A stretch of DNA of 64,000 bases from Lentzea albida (lineage in GTDB: Bacteria; Actinomycetota; Actinomycetes; Mycobacteriales; Pseudonocardiaceae), in the NCBI RefSeq assembly GCF_900111005.1, contig NZ_FOFV01000002.1:248001-312000 (forward strand), in the 5' to 3' direction. Made by a program: the position numbers and the translations under genes. Positions 9,694 through 19,653 of this stretch are shown here, one piece after another (the first letter of the stretch is position 1; each line of letters opens with the position of its first letter). The notes beneath the pieces are model-generated. The model was not told the DNA's origin. It saw only the letters and a program-made list of their open reading frames with translations, and did not search any database.

Positions 9694-9721
9694 GGGGCAG
9701 GCGGGATGACCCACCTGCCCC
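9694..9721. terminator. Bidirectional hairpin terminator between convergent genes
   Basis: Two 12-base arms beginning GGGGCAGG and ending CCTGCCCC, with one mismatch, enclose a four-base loop. The element sits between the lipoprotein stop at 9683 and the convergent argG stop at 9737. There is no T-tract, as is common in actinomycetes. It is the only clear intergenic terminator between convergent genes in the window. Confidence 0.65.
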
Positions 9722-9736
9722 GTCACGTGCGGAACG

Positions 9737-11242
<1,506 letters not shown>

Positions 11243-11265
11243 TCAACCCCGTTTCCGCAGGTCGA

Positions 11266-11763
11266 CTAGGCAGGATCGAGCTCGTCCGCCTTCGCCTGCA
11301 TCCGCTGGACACTGCCCTCGTGCTCGTCGGCACGCATCGCCGTGATGGCGGCGTACAGGTGCGCGCCCACGTACGGGTCTTCCTCCTTGCGTGCGTTGAC
11401 CTCGCCGAGCGTGGCGTTGTACATGGCGTGCGACATCGCCGCGAGCAACGCGCGCATCTGGGCCGCGACACCCTTCGGCGCGGAGGCGTCGATGATCGGG
11501 GTGACCCGTTCCCACACCTCGTCCGGCGGCCCGGGCGGGTAGATCTGGTTGAGCCCGAGCAGGCCGTTCTCCAGCGCGCCCATGACGAGCCAGACCTCAC
11601 CCCGGTCGTCGGGCAGCAGCCGTCCGACGGCCTCGGCGTCCCGCCGGTGGTACGCGATGGCGAGTCTCAGACCGATGGCCTGGCTGCGGTTCTTGCTGGC
11701 GGGTTCTTCGAACCACCACTGCTGTTGCGCGGTCCTCGGGAACATCTCCGCAGTGTGCGGCAC
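11266..11763 (-). CDS. Hypothetical protein
   Basis: A 165-residue soluble, probably helical protein that I do not recognise. It is rich in acidic residues and alanine, with no signal peptide, membrane segment or cysteine. A GTG at 11763 is taken as the start; an ATG at 11745 is possible but has its purine-rich element directly abutting. It lies upstream of argG on the same strand and is divergent from the siderophore-interacting protein gene, so its own promoter region is shared with the iron box. Confidence 0.6.
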   Translation of the reverse strand: MPHTAEMFPRTAQQQWWFEEPASKNRSQAIGLRLAIAYHRRDAEAVGRLLPDDRGEVWLVMGALENGLLGLNQIYPPGPPDEVWERVTPIIDASAPKGVAAQMRALLAAMSHAMYNATLGEVNARKEEDPYVGAHLYAAITAMRADEHEGSVQRMQAKADELDPA

Positions 11764-11786
11764 TGATCGAGATTTCGCCGAAGGGT

Positions 11787-11805
11787 TTAGGCAAGCCTAA
11801 CCAAA
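11787..11805 (+). promoter_or_regulatory. Iron box (DtxR/IdeR/DmdR operator)
   Basis: The 19 bases TTAGGCAAGCCTAACCAAA match the DtxR/IdeR consensus TTAGGTTAGCCTAACCTAA at 16 of 19 positions, including the TTAGG and CCTAACC cores. The site ends 16 bases before the ATG of the siderophore-interacting protein gene, as expected for iron-dependent repression. The divergent hypothetical gene starting at 11763 might be affected too. Confidence 0.85.
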
Positions 11806-11821
11806 GGTGTACTTTGCTGCC

Positions 11822-12643
11822 ATGACGCGCTACTCCGCCTTCGAGCGGTTCACCCTCAAGGCCGCCACGAAGGCCGCCGAGATGATGATGGCCCCCGCGA
11901 ACCGCCGCGAGGTCTTCGAGCAGTTCGTCATGACCGTCACCGCGGTCACCGAACTCGGCGAGCACATGCGCCGCATCACCTTCCACGCGCCGGAGTTCGC
12001 CTCCTACACCGTGACGGGCCCGGACGAGTACTTCGGCCTGATGATCGCCCTCGGCCGCGACCTCGTCCTGCCGCCGGACGACCGCATCAACGTCCGCACG
12101 TCGCTGCGCGAGATGCCCGAGGACACGAGGCCGGACCTGCGCTGGTACACGGTCCGCGCACACCGCCCGGACGTGGCCGAGATCGACGTCGACTTCGTCG
12201 TGCACGGCGACGCGGGCCCCGGCACCCGCTGGGCCCGCCGCGCCATCGCGGGCGACACAGCGGGCTTCCGCGCCGGCGGCTCGGCCTACCGCCCACCGGC
12301 CGAGGGCTCGGTGCTGCTCGTGGCCGACGAGACCGCCCTCCCCGCGCTGGCCGCGATCCTCGAGGCGGAGACGCGCCCCCTGCACGTGTTCGCCGAGGTG
12401 CCGGACGAGTCCTACCGGCTCGACCTCGACGTGGAGTGGGTGTACCGCGGTGATGCCGAGCCGGGATCCGCGGTGCTGAAGGCCGTCCAGGGGAAGGCGC
12501 TGTCCACTGTGGACTACGCGTGGGCTTGTGGCGAGTCGGCGCTCGCGACCGGGGTGCGCCGGCACCTGACGAAGGACCGCGGGGTGGACCGCAAGGCGAT
12601 CATGTTCAGCGGGTACTGGAAGGTGGGCTCGGCCCGCGAGTGA
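11822..12643 (+). CDS. Siderophore-interacting protein (FAD/NAD(P)H ferric-siderophore reductase family)
   Basis: A 273-residue member of the SIP family (ViuB-like), which releases iron from imported ferric siderophores by reduction in the cytoplasm. The FAD-binding motif RWYTVRAHRP lies near residue 105, and the C-terminal NAD(P)H-binding half ends with the family signature KAIMFSGYWKVG. ATG start at 11822. The near-consensus iron box upstream indicates induction under iron limitation. No siderophore biosynthesis or import gene is beside it. Confidence 0.93.
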   Translation: MTRYSAFERFTLKAATKAAEMMMAPANRREVFEQFVMTVTAVTELGEHMRRITFHAPEFASYTVTGPDEYFGLMIALGRDLVLPPDDRINVRTSLREMPEDTRPDLRWYTVRAHRPDVAEIDVDFVVHGDAGPGTRWARRAIAGDTAGFRAGGSAYRPPAEGSVLLVADETALPALAAILEAETRPLHVFAEVPDESYRLDLDVEWVYRGDAEPGSAVLKAVQGKALSTVDYAWACGESALATGVRRHLTKDRGVDRKAIMFSGYWKVGSARE

Positions 12644-12771
12644 CGCGGTTTCAGCGGAGCCTGTTCGCGACGGAACGTCACCGCCTCGAAACGACATTCG
12701 CCCCCGTTCCGATGACATCACGCGGGCACGGCCCTAGCCTTGTCTGACTCGTGCGCAGGGGGTGGGCCGCT

Positions 12772-13236
12772 GTGAGGTTGTTCCGTCTGCTCGCCGTGGT
12801 CCTCGCGATGTCGGAGAGCGGTCAGCGCCTTCCCGGCGGCGGCCGCTACGAGGCGCGTGATCAGGTCAAGTGCCCGAGATGCGGAGCAAACGCACTCGAT
12901 CCTTCGTCGCACAGCGCCTTCTGCCCCAGAGACGGGTGGTTCGCCTGGACGCACTGCACGTGCGGTAAATGGTCCTACCGCTTCGACCTGTCCGGCTGGG
13001 TCTGCTCGAACAGACACACTGTTCGGTCCCCGCTGTGCCCGATGTGCGGACGTTGGGGCAAGCAGCAGAAGGGCGGTCCGCTCTTCGTGTGCATAGCGAA
13101 CCGGCAGCACCAGTTCTACCTGCACGATCCGATGGAGTGCGGCAACTGCGGCAGCGGCTACCTGGTCGTCACCGGCGACGGCAGGGCGGCGTACTGCGAC
13201 GTGTGCCCCGCGAAGGTGAGGAGGGGCGGACGGTGA
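12772..13236 (+). CDS. Cysteine-rich multi-zinc-ribbon protein, unknown function
   Basis: 154 residues with 13 cysteines arranged as repeated CxxC-type knuckles (CPRC, HCTC, LCPMC, ECGNC, YCDVC), consistent with several bound zinc ions. The GTG at 12772 follows an AGGGGG element by about 9 bases; an ATG at 12808 is an alternative. Its stop overlaps the start of the next gene (GTGA), so it is translationally coupled to the membrane protein downstream. I do not recognise the family. It could be a soluble adaptor for the two membrane proteins that follow. Confidence 0.7.
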   Translation: MRLFRLLAVVLAMSESGQRLPGGGRYEARDQVKCPRCGANALDPSSHSAFCPRDGWFAWTHCTCGKWSYRFDLSGWVCSNRHTVRSPLCPMCGRWGKQQKGGPLFVCIANRQHQFYLHDPMECGNCGSGYLVVTGDGRAAYCDVCPAKVRRGGR

Positions 13237-14255
13237 GCACGGCGGTGGTCGGGACACTCTCATCCGGAGCGGGCAAGGTCGGCCGTTACTTCACGGTCGT
13301 CAGCGCCATTCCGGCAGCGCTCTTCTGCGCTTATGTCTACCTCATCGTCGTCGTGGGGTGGTCTGCTCCCTTCCGGTGGTCCGCGCTCGACGAAGCACCG
13401 TGGTACGGCATCGTGGTGGCCGGACTGGGTGGGCTGACGCTGGCGCTGTCACTCAACCCGCTGCAGTTCCCGCTGATCCAGTTGTTCGAGGGTTACTGGG
13501 GCGGTTCCCCGATCGCTTCCAGACTGGCCGCGATGCGCATTCTCCGCCACCGCCGCCGCTGGTTCGATCTGCGGAACGCCGACGCCTCGAGTCAAGATGC
13601 AGTGGCCCGGGACCGTCCACAGGCGCTGGACCTCCGCACGGCTTCGCCCGAACTCGTCCGGGCAGTGGTCGTCGGGTCCGAGAGCCAGCGAGCACTCGGC
13701 TCCTATCCCGGTGTCCGGGAGATCCTGCCGACTCGACTGGGAAACGTGCTCCGCAGTTACGAACGGACAGCGGGAAGCGCGTACGGAATCGACCCGCTCG
13801 TCGCCGTGCCCAGGTTGGCCATGGTCGCGACCGACAGGGAGATCGCCTACGTCCAGAACCAGCGGGTGCAACTGGAACTCGCACTCCGCACGTCGCTGAT
13901 GGGTCTGCTGGCCGTCGCCGTGACACTCGTCGTGATGGCGAGACATGGCCTTTGGCTCCTGCTGGCCTTGGCGCCCTACACGGTCGCCTATCTCTCCTAC
14001 CGCGGCGCGGTGGCCCTCGCTCACGAGTACGGCACGAGCATCACCGTTCTCATCGATCTGAGCAGGACGGAGCTTTACCGCCGCATGGGGGTGAAGCAAC
14101 CGACGTCGACAGAGGAGGAGCGGCGCAGCAACACCACGCTCATGAAGATCTTCGCCTCCGACGACGAGGCTTCGTTGCCCTACGACGAGGCCGCCCAGGA
14201 CGCCCAGGCGGCTGCTCAGGTGCAACTCGTCGTGCAGCCGACCCAGAACGACTGA
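13233..14255 (+). CDS. Multi-spanning membrane protein, unknown function
   Basis: 340 residues. Hydrophobic stretches occur at about residues 18-42, 53-75, 225-245 and 248-265, leaving a long central hydrophilic segment (about 90-220) and a C-terminal acidic tail. The start GTG overlaps the preceding stop by four bases. The segment with LPTRLGNVLRSYERTAG looks conserved in style, but I cannot name a family. It is the central gene of a three-gene unit with a zinc-ribbon protein and a pentapeptide-repeat membrane protein. Confidence 0.7.
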   Translation: MSTAVVGTLSSGAGKVGRYFTVVSAIPAALFCAYVYLIVVVGWSAPFRWSALDEAPWYGIVVAGLGGLTLALSLNPLQFPLIQLFEGYWGGSPIASRLAAMRILRHRRRWFDLRNADASSQDAVARDRPQALDLRTASPELVRAVVVGSESQRALGSYPGVREILPTRLGNVLRSYERTAGSAYGIDPLVAVPRLAMVATDREIAYVQNQRVQLELALRTSLMGLLAVAVTLVVMARHGLWLLLALAPYTVAYLSYRGAVALAHEYGTSITVLIDLSRTELYRRMGVKQPTSTEEERRSNTTLMKIFASDDEASLPYDEAAQDAQAAAQVQLVVQPTQND

Positions 14256-14280
14256 CCGCTTCGCTGAGCTACCTGACACC

Positions 14281-15174
14281 ATGCCTCTTGTGGTTCCCAA
14301 CGACGACTCCGCGGAGCGCGTGCACCCCGAGGGCGTGGCGACGTCACGCCTAGAGCAGTTCACCAGCGAGTTTCCCGAAGCTGACGAGGCTCCCGGTGTT
14401 CCGGACGCCACCTCCCGCCCAACCCGCGAGGCGACGACTCGCGGTGTCCAGGACGAGTCGTCACCAAGCGACCGGTCGATGATGTGGATCTGGCCCGCGG
14501 TCCTCATCGTGGTGATAGCGGTTTCGGGACAGTTGTTCGGGCCGTTGGGGGTCCTGCTGTCAGGCGTCGGGCTGACCTCGACGATCGTGCTCTTCGCCAG
14601 CCGACGCGTGGAAGGCTTCCCGCGGAAGTGGTTGCTGCCCATCATCGTCGCCGTCAGCCTGCTGGTCACCGCGGCCATCCTCGCGGCTCAGTACGGTCTG
14701 CTGACCAACCGCCCGGTCGGAGCCTCGTCCACGATCTTCACGCGCGGTGTCCCGTCCGCCGAACAGCTGCGTGAAACGCCATCACCCGGCATCGCGGTGC
14801 AAGGGATCAAGCTCGACGACCAGAACCTCCGCGGAGCGCGTCTTCCGGGCGCCAGCGCACCTGGTGCGTCCCTGGAGGACGCGATCCTCGAGGACGCCCG
14901 GCTCGCCGGGGCCGACCTCCGGGGAGCCAACCTGCGCGGCGCGAGGCTCAGCGGCGCCGATCTGCGAGGCGTGGACTTCACCGGAGCGGATCTGCGCGGC
15001 GCGGTGCTCACCAACACCTGCCTGCGCGGCGCGGACCTCACGGGAGCGGTGACCACCGACCTCGACGCCACCGGTGCGGCGGTGGAGGGAGCCGTCGTCT
15101 CCGAAAGCCAGACGAGCGCGGCCAAGGTGTGGCCCACCTCGGCTTCGCCTGTTCCCGGTGCCTGTCCGAGGTGA
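14281..15174 (+). CDS. Membrane-anchored pentapeptide-repeat protein
   Basis: 297 residues: a disordered N-terminal 65 residues, three predicted membrane helices (about 67-84, 86-105, 117-140), then tandem A(D/N)LxG-type pentapeptides from about 177 to 275 (for example GADLRGANLRGARLSGADLR). Such repeats fold as a right-handed quadrilateral beta-helix used as a protein- or membrane-binding scaffold. It follows the membrane protein gene by 25 bases and is likely co-transcribed. No ribosome-binding site stands out before the ATG. Function unknown. Confidence 0.8.
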   Translation: MPLVVPNDDSAERVHPEGVATSRLEQFTSEFPEADEAPGVPDATSRPTREATTRGVQDESSPSDRSMMWIWPAVLIVVIAVSGQLFGPLGVLLSGVGLTSTIVLFASRRVEGFPRKWLLPIIVAVSLLVTAAILAAQYGLLTNRPVGASSTIFTRGVPSAEQLRETPSPGIAVQGIKLDDQNLRGARLPGASAPGASLEDAILEDARLAGADLRGANLRGARLSGADLRGVDFTGADLRGAVLTNTCLRGADLTGAVTTDLDATGAAVEGAVVSESQTSAAKVWPTSASPVPGACPR

Positions 15175-15345
15175 GTGCCGTCATCGCCGGGCCCTAGGTG
15201 AACCGCAGTGGATCACCCACCGCGACCGGGTTGTTAATTTCCCGGTTCGGCAAAGTTTTGGCGAAGTCACTAGACGTGAACGCCGTTCATGTACCACCTT
15301 CTGCCTCGCAAGGCCTTCCGCTCCCCTGCACACCGGAGGCTGAAG

Positions 15346-16095
15346 TTGAGGAAGAAGCTCCTGTCCGCGCTCGCCGGCGCCCTGCTGATCACCGTGCTCG
15401 TGCCCGGCGTCGCGCTCGCCGACCCGCCCAGGGCGATCCCCGCGAACTACGAGGAGGCCGACGGCAAGTGGCAGCCGGCCTTCGACTACGACGGCGACGG
15501 CTGCTACCCCACCCCGGCGATCTCGCCGACCGGTGACATCGCGCCCGGCCTGAAGAACTCGGGCGCGCTGAACGGCAACTGCCACGACCAGTCCGACCTG
15601 GACAACACCAACTCCTACAGCCGCTCCAAGTGCAACAACGGCTGGTGCGCCTACCTGTACGACCTGTACTTCGAGAAGGACCAGGCGGTGCCGCTGATCG
15701 ACTGCTGCGGTCACCGCCACGACATCGAGCACGTGGTCGTCTGGGTGCAGAACGACGTGGCCCAGTACGTCTCGACGTCGGAGCACGGCAAGTACAAGAC
15801 CCACCCGCGCGCCAACGTGCAGTGGGAGGGGACCCACCCGAAGATCATCTACCACAAGGACGGCGCCAGCACGCACTGCTTCCGGCTGGCGGGCAACGGC
15901 GAGCAGGCCGAGAACCACTACGGGGTCTACCAGTACCCGGACCTGGTCAGCTGGAACCGCTTCCCGGCCGGGGTGCGCGACAAGCTCGTGAACGCGAACT
16001 TCGGCAGCGCGTCCCTGGCGATCAAGGACAGCGCGTTCAACTACAACCTGAGCAGCGCGAAGCCCGCCGGGATCCCGTTCGACCCGAACGCCTGA
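15346..16095 (+). CDS. Secreted NPP1/NLP-family protein (necrosis-inducing-like)
   Basis: A 249-residue exported protein of the Nep1-like (NPP1) family. A TTG start at 15346 is chosen because GGAGG lies 7 bases upstream and it yields a compact signal peptide ending VALA, with cleavage near residue 25; an ATG at 15289 would add 19 residues. The family heptapeptide normally written GHRHDWE appears as GHRHDIE at residues 122-128, keeping the metal-binding histidines and acidic residues but replacing Trp with Ile. Several cysteines suggest disulfides. NLPs of plant-associated microbes attack plant membranes; activity of this variant is uncertain. It may be monocistronic. Confidence 0.88.
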   Translation: MRKKLLSALAGALLITVLVPGVALADPPRAIPANYEEADGKWQPAFDYDGDGCYPTPAISPTGDIAPGLKNSGALNGNCHDQSDLDNTNSYSRSKCNNGWCAYLYDLYFEKDQAVPLIDCCGHRHDIEHVVVWVQNDVAQYVSTSEHGKYKTHPRANVQWEGTHPKIIYHKDGASTHCFRLAGNGEQAENHYGVYQYPDLVSWNRFPAGVRDKLVNANFGSASLAIKDSAFNYNLSSAKPAGIPFDPNA

Positions 16096-16767
16096 TCACT
16101 TCGCGACACGGTCGAGCCACTCGGCCAGGAGGACCCGTTCCGCGTGCGACAGCATCTGGGGCGGGTCCTCTTCCAGTGCCGCCTTCAACGCGATCGCGCG
16201 GCTCGGGACGTCGGTCGGCTCGTCCGGTGAGGCGTCCTTCGTGATCGCCCTGATCACGTTCTCGCGCGTGAACGCGATCAGGTCCAGGTCGCGGTCCTGC
16301 TCCTGCGTCGCGATCAGCGCCAGCACCACGCCGAGGCCGGTTGCGTGCACGAACTGCGCCGCCTGCTCGACCGGGACCGTCAGCCGGCCCGCCGACGCGA
16401 TGCGGCCGATGATCTCGCGGAGCATCGCGTCCGCCTCCAGCCGCGCCTCGCGCTTGCGCGGCTCGCCGTACATCAGCAGGTAGAACGCGGGCCGCGCCAG
16501 GCCGAAGCCGATGTGCAGGTCCCAGCCCCGGCGGAGGTCGTCCACGGGGTCGCCGGTGGCCCCCATCGCCTGCTTCGAGGCGAGGTAGCCCGCGAACCCG
16601 TGCGCCGCCACGGCGTCGAGCAGCCCGTCCTTGTCCCCGAAGAGCCGGTACAGCGTGGGCGCCTGCACCCCCGCGGCCGTCGCGACCGCGCGCGTGGAGA
16701 CCGCTTCCTTGCCGCCCTCGACGAGCAGGTCGGCCGCAGCCTTCACCAGCCGCTCCCTCGTGTCCAT
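16096..16767 (-). CDS. TetR-family transcriptional regulator
   Basis: 223 residues with an N-terminal TetR helix-turn-helix (RLVKAAADLLVEGGKEAVST, then AAGVQAPTLYRLFGDKDGLL) and a ligand-binding C-terminal domain. The ATG at 16767 gives the usual short leader before the HTH. It is divergent from two SDR genes, and a nearly perfect palindrome lies between them, so it is probably their repressor. Its stop codon abuts the NLP gene stop with no gap (TGATCA). Confidence 0.9.
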   Translation of the reverse strand: MDTRERLVKAAADLLVEGGKEAVSTRAVATAAGVQAPTLYRLFGDKDGLLDAVAAHGFAGYLASKQAMGATGDPVDDLRRGWDLHIGFGLARPAFYLLMYGEPRKREARLEADAMLREIIGRIASAGRLTVPVEQAAQFVHATGLGVVLALIATQEQDRDLDLIAFTRENVIRAITKDASPDEPTDVPSRAIALKAALEEDPPQMLSHAERVLLAEWLDRVAK

Positions 16768-16790
16768 GTAACGACGATAACACATCGCTG

Positions 16791-16817
16791 GTATCGCTGA
16801 TTCGATATCAGTGATAC
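16791..16817. promoter_or_regulatory. Palindromic operator between TetR and SDR genes
   Basis: Arms GTATCGCTGAT (16791-16801) and ATCAGTGATAC (16807-16817) are complementary at 10 of 11 positions around a five-base spacer. The site is centred in the 93-base gap between the divergent TetR (start 16767) and SDR (start 16861) genes. It is the likely binding site of that TetR protein. Confidence 0.65.
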
Positions 16818-16860
16818 GTTGATTCAGGTATCAACGGAAACAGCAGCTAGGAGCATTGAC

Positions 16861-17586
16861 ATGACTCGCGTTGCGATCGTCACCGGGGGATCGAGGGGTA
16901 TCGGGCGGGCTGCCGCCGAGCGTCTCGCCGCCGACGGAATGGCCGTCGTGATCGTGTACGCCGGCAACAGGACCGCGGCCGACGAGGCCGTCGAGAAGAT
17001 CAGGTCGAACGGTGGCCAGGCGGTCGCCGCCCAGGCCGACGTCGGCGACGAGGAGGCCGTGGCCGCCGCGTTCGCGCTGGCCGCGGAGACGTTCGGCGGC
17101 GTCGACGTCGTCGTCAACTCCGCCGGCATCATGCCGCTCGGCACCGTCGCGGACATGGACCTCGACACGTTCGACAAGATCATGCGCACCAACGCCCGCG
17201 GCACGTTCGTCGTGAACCAGCAGGCCGCGCGGACCCTGCGCGACGGCGGCGCCATCGTCAACGTCTCGTCGTCCGTGGTGGGCCTGCGCTTCCCGCAGTA
17301 CGGCGCCTACGCGATGTCGAAGGGCGGCGTCGAGGCGCTGACGCTGATCCTGGCCCGCGAGCTGCGCGGCCGCGACATCACCGTGAACACCGTCGCTCCC
17401 GGCCCCACGGCCACCGACCTGTTCCTCGACGGCAAGGACCAGGCGACCATCGACACCCTCGCGAAGCAGCCGCCCCTGGAGCGCCTCGGTTCCACGGACG
17501 ACATCGCCGAGGTCATCTCGTTCCTGGCCGGTCCCGCCCGGTGGATCAACGGCCAGACCATTCGTGCGAACGGAGGCATCATCTGA
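16861..17586 (+). CDS. Short-chain dehydrogenase/reductase (3-oxoacyl-ACP-reductase-like)
   Basis: A 241-residue classical SDR, a cytoplasmic NAD(P)(H)-dependent oxidoreductase. The cofactor motif TGGSRGIG is at the N-terminus and the catalytic Tyr-xxx-Lys appears as YAMSK after a conserved Ser pair. AGGAG lies 7 bases before the ATG. Its stop overlaps the next SDR start by one base, so both are one operon under the divergent TetR gene. Substrate unknown. Confidence 0.9.
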   Translation: MTRVAIVTGGSRGIGRAAAERLAADGMAVVIVYAGNRTAADEAVEKIRSNGGQAVAAQADVGDEEAVAAAFALAAETFGGVDVVVNSAGIMPLGTVADMDLDTFDKIMRTNARGTFVVNQQAARTLRDGGAIVNVSSSVVGLRFPQYGAYAMSKGGVEALTLILARELRGRDITVNTVAPGPTATDLFLDGKDQATIDTLAKQPPLERLGSTDDIAEVISFLAGPARWINGQTIRANGGII

Positions 17587-18458
17587 TGGGCCAGGTCATC
17601 GTCGTCACGGGCGCGTCGAGCGGGTTCGGCGCACTGGCCGTCCGCAGGCTGGCCCTCGCCGGCCACACGGTCTACGCGGGCATGCGGGAAACGTCGGGGC
17701 GCAACGCCTCCGCCGTCGCGGAGCTGGAGTCGTTCGGCGCCGAGAACAAGGCCGACGTGCACGCCGTCGAGCTCGACGTGCAGTCCCAGGAGTCCGCGGA
17801 CGCCGCCATCGCGTCGATCATCGCCGCGCGGGGGCGCCTGGACGTGGTCGTGCACAACGCGGGCCACATGGTCACCGGTCCCGCCGAGGCGTTCACGCCG
17901 GAGCAGTACGCGGCCCTCTACGACGTCAACGTCCTGGGCACCCAGCGCGTGAACCGCGCCGCCCTGCCCCACCTGCGCGGGCAGCGCTCCGGCCACGTCG
18001 TGTGGGTCGGCTCCAGCTCGACGCGCGGCGGCACTCCCCCGTACCTCGCGCCGTACTTCGCGGCCAAGGCGGCGATGGACGCCCTCGCGGTCTCCTACCG
18101 CGCCGAACTGCTGCGGTTCGGCATCGAGACCACCATCGTCGTGCCGGGCGCGTTCACCCACGGCACCAACCACTTCGCGCACAGCGGCACCCCCGCCGAC
18201 ACGTCCCGCGCCGCGGAGTACGAGGCGCTCTACCCCGGCCTGATGGACCAGGTCGGCGAACGACTGGCGGACCTGGAGCCGTCGTGGGCGGACGTCGGTG
18301 CCGTGGCGGACGCGATCGTGGACGTGGTGGGCGCTTCGAAGCCCCCGTTCCGCGTGCACGTCGACCCGTCGTCCGACGGGGCCGAGGTCGTGAACGCGGT
18401 GGCGGACCGGGTGCGCGGCGAGTTCCTGCGCCGGGTGGAGCTGGCCGACCTGATCTAG
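17586..18458 (+). CDS. Short-chain dehydrogenase/reductase
   Basis: A 290-residue SDR with cofactor motif TGASSGFG and catalytic YFAAK. The longer C-terminal region is like SDRs annotated as oxidoreductases of carbonyl compounds. The ATG overlaps the preceding stop (TGATG), so it is translationally coupled to the first SDR. It ends in a shared CTAG with the convergent deacetylase gene. Two SDRs under one TetR regulator suggest handling of a reactive carbonyl compound, which is inference. Confidence 0.88.
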   Translation: MGQVIVVTGASSGFGALAVRRLALAGHTVYAGMRETSGRNASAVAELESFGAENKADVHAVELDVQSQESADAAIASIIAARGRLDVVVHNAGHMVTGPAEAFTPEQYAALYDVNVLGTQRVNRAALPHLRGQRSGHVVWVGSSSTRGGTPPYLAPYFAAKAAMDALAVSYRAELLRFGIETTIVVPGAFTHGTNHFAHSGTPADTSRAAEYEALYPGLMDQVGERLADLEPSWADVGAVADAIVDVVGASKPPFRVHVDPSSDGAEVVNAVADRVRGEFLRRVELADLI

Positions 18459-19174
18459 CGGCCGGCCAGGAGCGCGGACGCGGTGAGGAACCGGTACCCG
18501 CGCTCCTTGAGGCCGGTGATGATCGGCCTGAGCGCCTGACGGGTCTCGGCCCGGCCCGCGTACATGGGGTGGAGCAGGATGATCGAGCCCGGCGTGGTCT
18601 CGGCCAAGGTCCGCTGGGCGATCTCCTGGGCGGTGGGCGTGCCCTCGGAGTCCGGCTCGACGTCCCACATCACGGTCGTGCGGTTGTGCTGCTGCAGGTA
18701 ACGCGGCAGAGCGAAGAGCTTCTTGCCGTTGGGCGGGCGGAAGTGGATGTCACCGGTGTAGCCCGTGCGGCGGATCTGGGCGTCGGTGTCCTCGACCTCC
18801 TTGGCCACCGTGCCGGGAAGCACGCCGATCATGCGCTGGTGGTTGTAGGTGTGGTTGCCGATCTCGTGTCCGGCCTCGGCGATCTGCCTGCCGAGGTCCG
18901 GGTGCTTCTCGAGGTCGCGGCCCATGAGGAAGAAGGTGGCCGGAACCTGCTCGGCACTCAGCAGCTCCAGGACCTGCCGGGTGCCGGCCGGGTCGGGGCC
19001 GTCGTCGAAGGTGAGGGCGACCAGCTTCTCGTCGGTCTCGACGCGGTCGACCAGGTCACCGAAGAACTGGAAGCTACGGGCACTGGCGACGTTCCACAGG
19101 GAGACCGCGACGGTCAGCGTCAGCGTGAGCCCCACCGCCGCGATGATCGTCGGCTTGCGGCGCAACCACTTCAT
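18455..19174 (-). CDS. Membrane-anchored polysaccharide deacetylase
   Basis: A 239-residue NodB-homology (carbohydrate esterase 4) protein that removes acetyl groups from cell-wall or extracellular polysaccharide. A single N-terminal hydrophobic segment (about residues 10-27) anchors it outside the membrane. The catalytic/metal motif TFDDGPDP and the zinc motif GNHTYNH are present, and a later HPMY supplies a conserved His. The ATG at 19174 overlaps the preceding MOSC stop (ATGA). It is the last gene of a four-gene minus-strand operon. Confidence 0.9.
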   Translation of the reverse strand: MKWLRRKPTIIAAVGLTLTLTVAVSLWNVASARSFQFFGDLVDRVETDEKLVALTFDDGPDPAGTRQVLELLSAEQVPATFFLMGRDLEKHPDLGRQIAEAGHEIGNHTYNHQRMIGVLPGTVAKEVEDTDAQIRRTGYTGDIHFRPPNGKKLFALPRYLQQHNRTTVMWDVEPDSEGTPTAQEIAQRTLAETTPGSIILLHPMYAGRAETRQALRPIITGLKERGYRFLTASALLAGR

Positions 19175-19653
19175 GCGTCCATCATGGCCACGGCGGATTT
19201 CCCGGTGCGCAGCACCCCGTCGTCCAGTGGCACGCAGCGGATCCCGCCCCTGCCCCGCAACCCCTTGAAGGCTCCCGGTCCGATCACCTGGTCCATCCAC
19301 GCGCACGGGTGCGCCGGCCGGTGGACCTCGAACCGCACCGGTCCGTCGCCGCTGTCCAGGCTGAACACGGTCCCCCGCGGCAGCGCGTCCACGTCGAACC
19401 CGCGCACCACGACGTTGCGGCGCGCCAGCAACGGGTCCGCGGACCACTCCCGCAGCGACTCGGCCGAGATGAAGGTGACCGCCGCGTTGCGGTGCGCGGG
19501 GTGGTTGAAGTAGCGGTCGCCGACGATGCCGAGCCCGGCGCGGACGACGACGTGGTCACGCGAAACAGGTCCGGGATCGGGACGAGGGCCGTCCGACGGA
19601 CGGCCCTCGAAGGCGTGCACGGGTGAGACGTGCAGCGCGACGATCTCGATCAA
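19171..19653 (-). CDS. MOSC-domain protein
   Basis: 160 residues. The MOSC fold (molybdenum cofactor sulfurase C-terminal-like) is seen in [19 protein letters not shown], the RRNVVVRG strand and HPCAWMD with the conserved cysteine. Such domains transfer sulfur or bind metal-sulfur cofactors. The start is a TTG overlapping the msrA stop by four bases (TTGA); no internal ATG gives a full domain. It sits between msrA and a deacetylase, all translationally coupled. Specific role unknown. Confidence 0.85.
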   Translation of the reverse strand: MIEIVALHVSPVHAFEGRPSDGPRPDPGPVSRDHVVVRAGLGIVGDRYFNHPAHRNAAVTFISAESLREWSADPLLARRNVVVRGFDVDALPRGTVFSLDSGDGPVRFEVHRPAHPCAWMDQVIGPGAFKGLRGRGGIRCVPLDDGVLRTGKSAVAMMDA

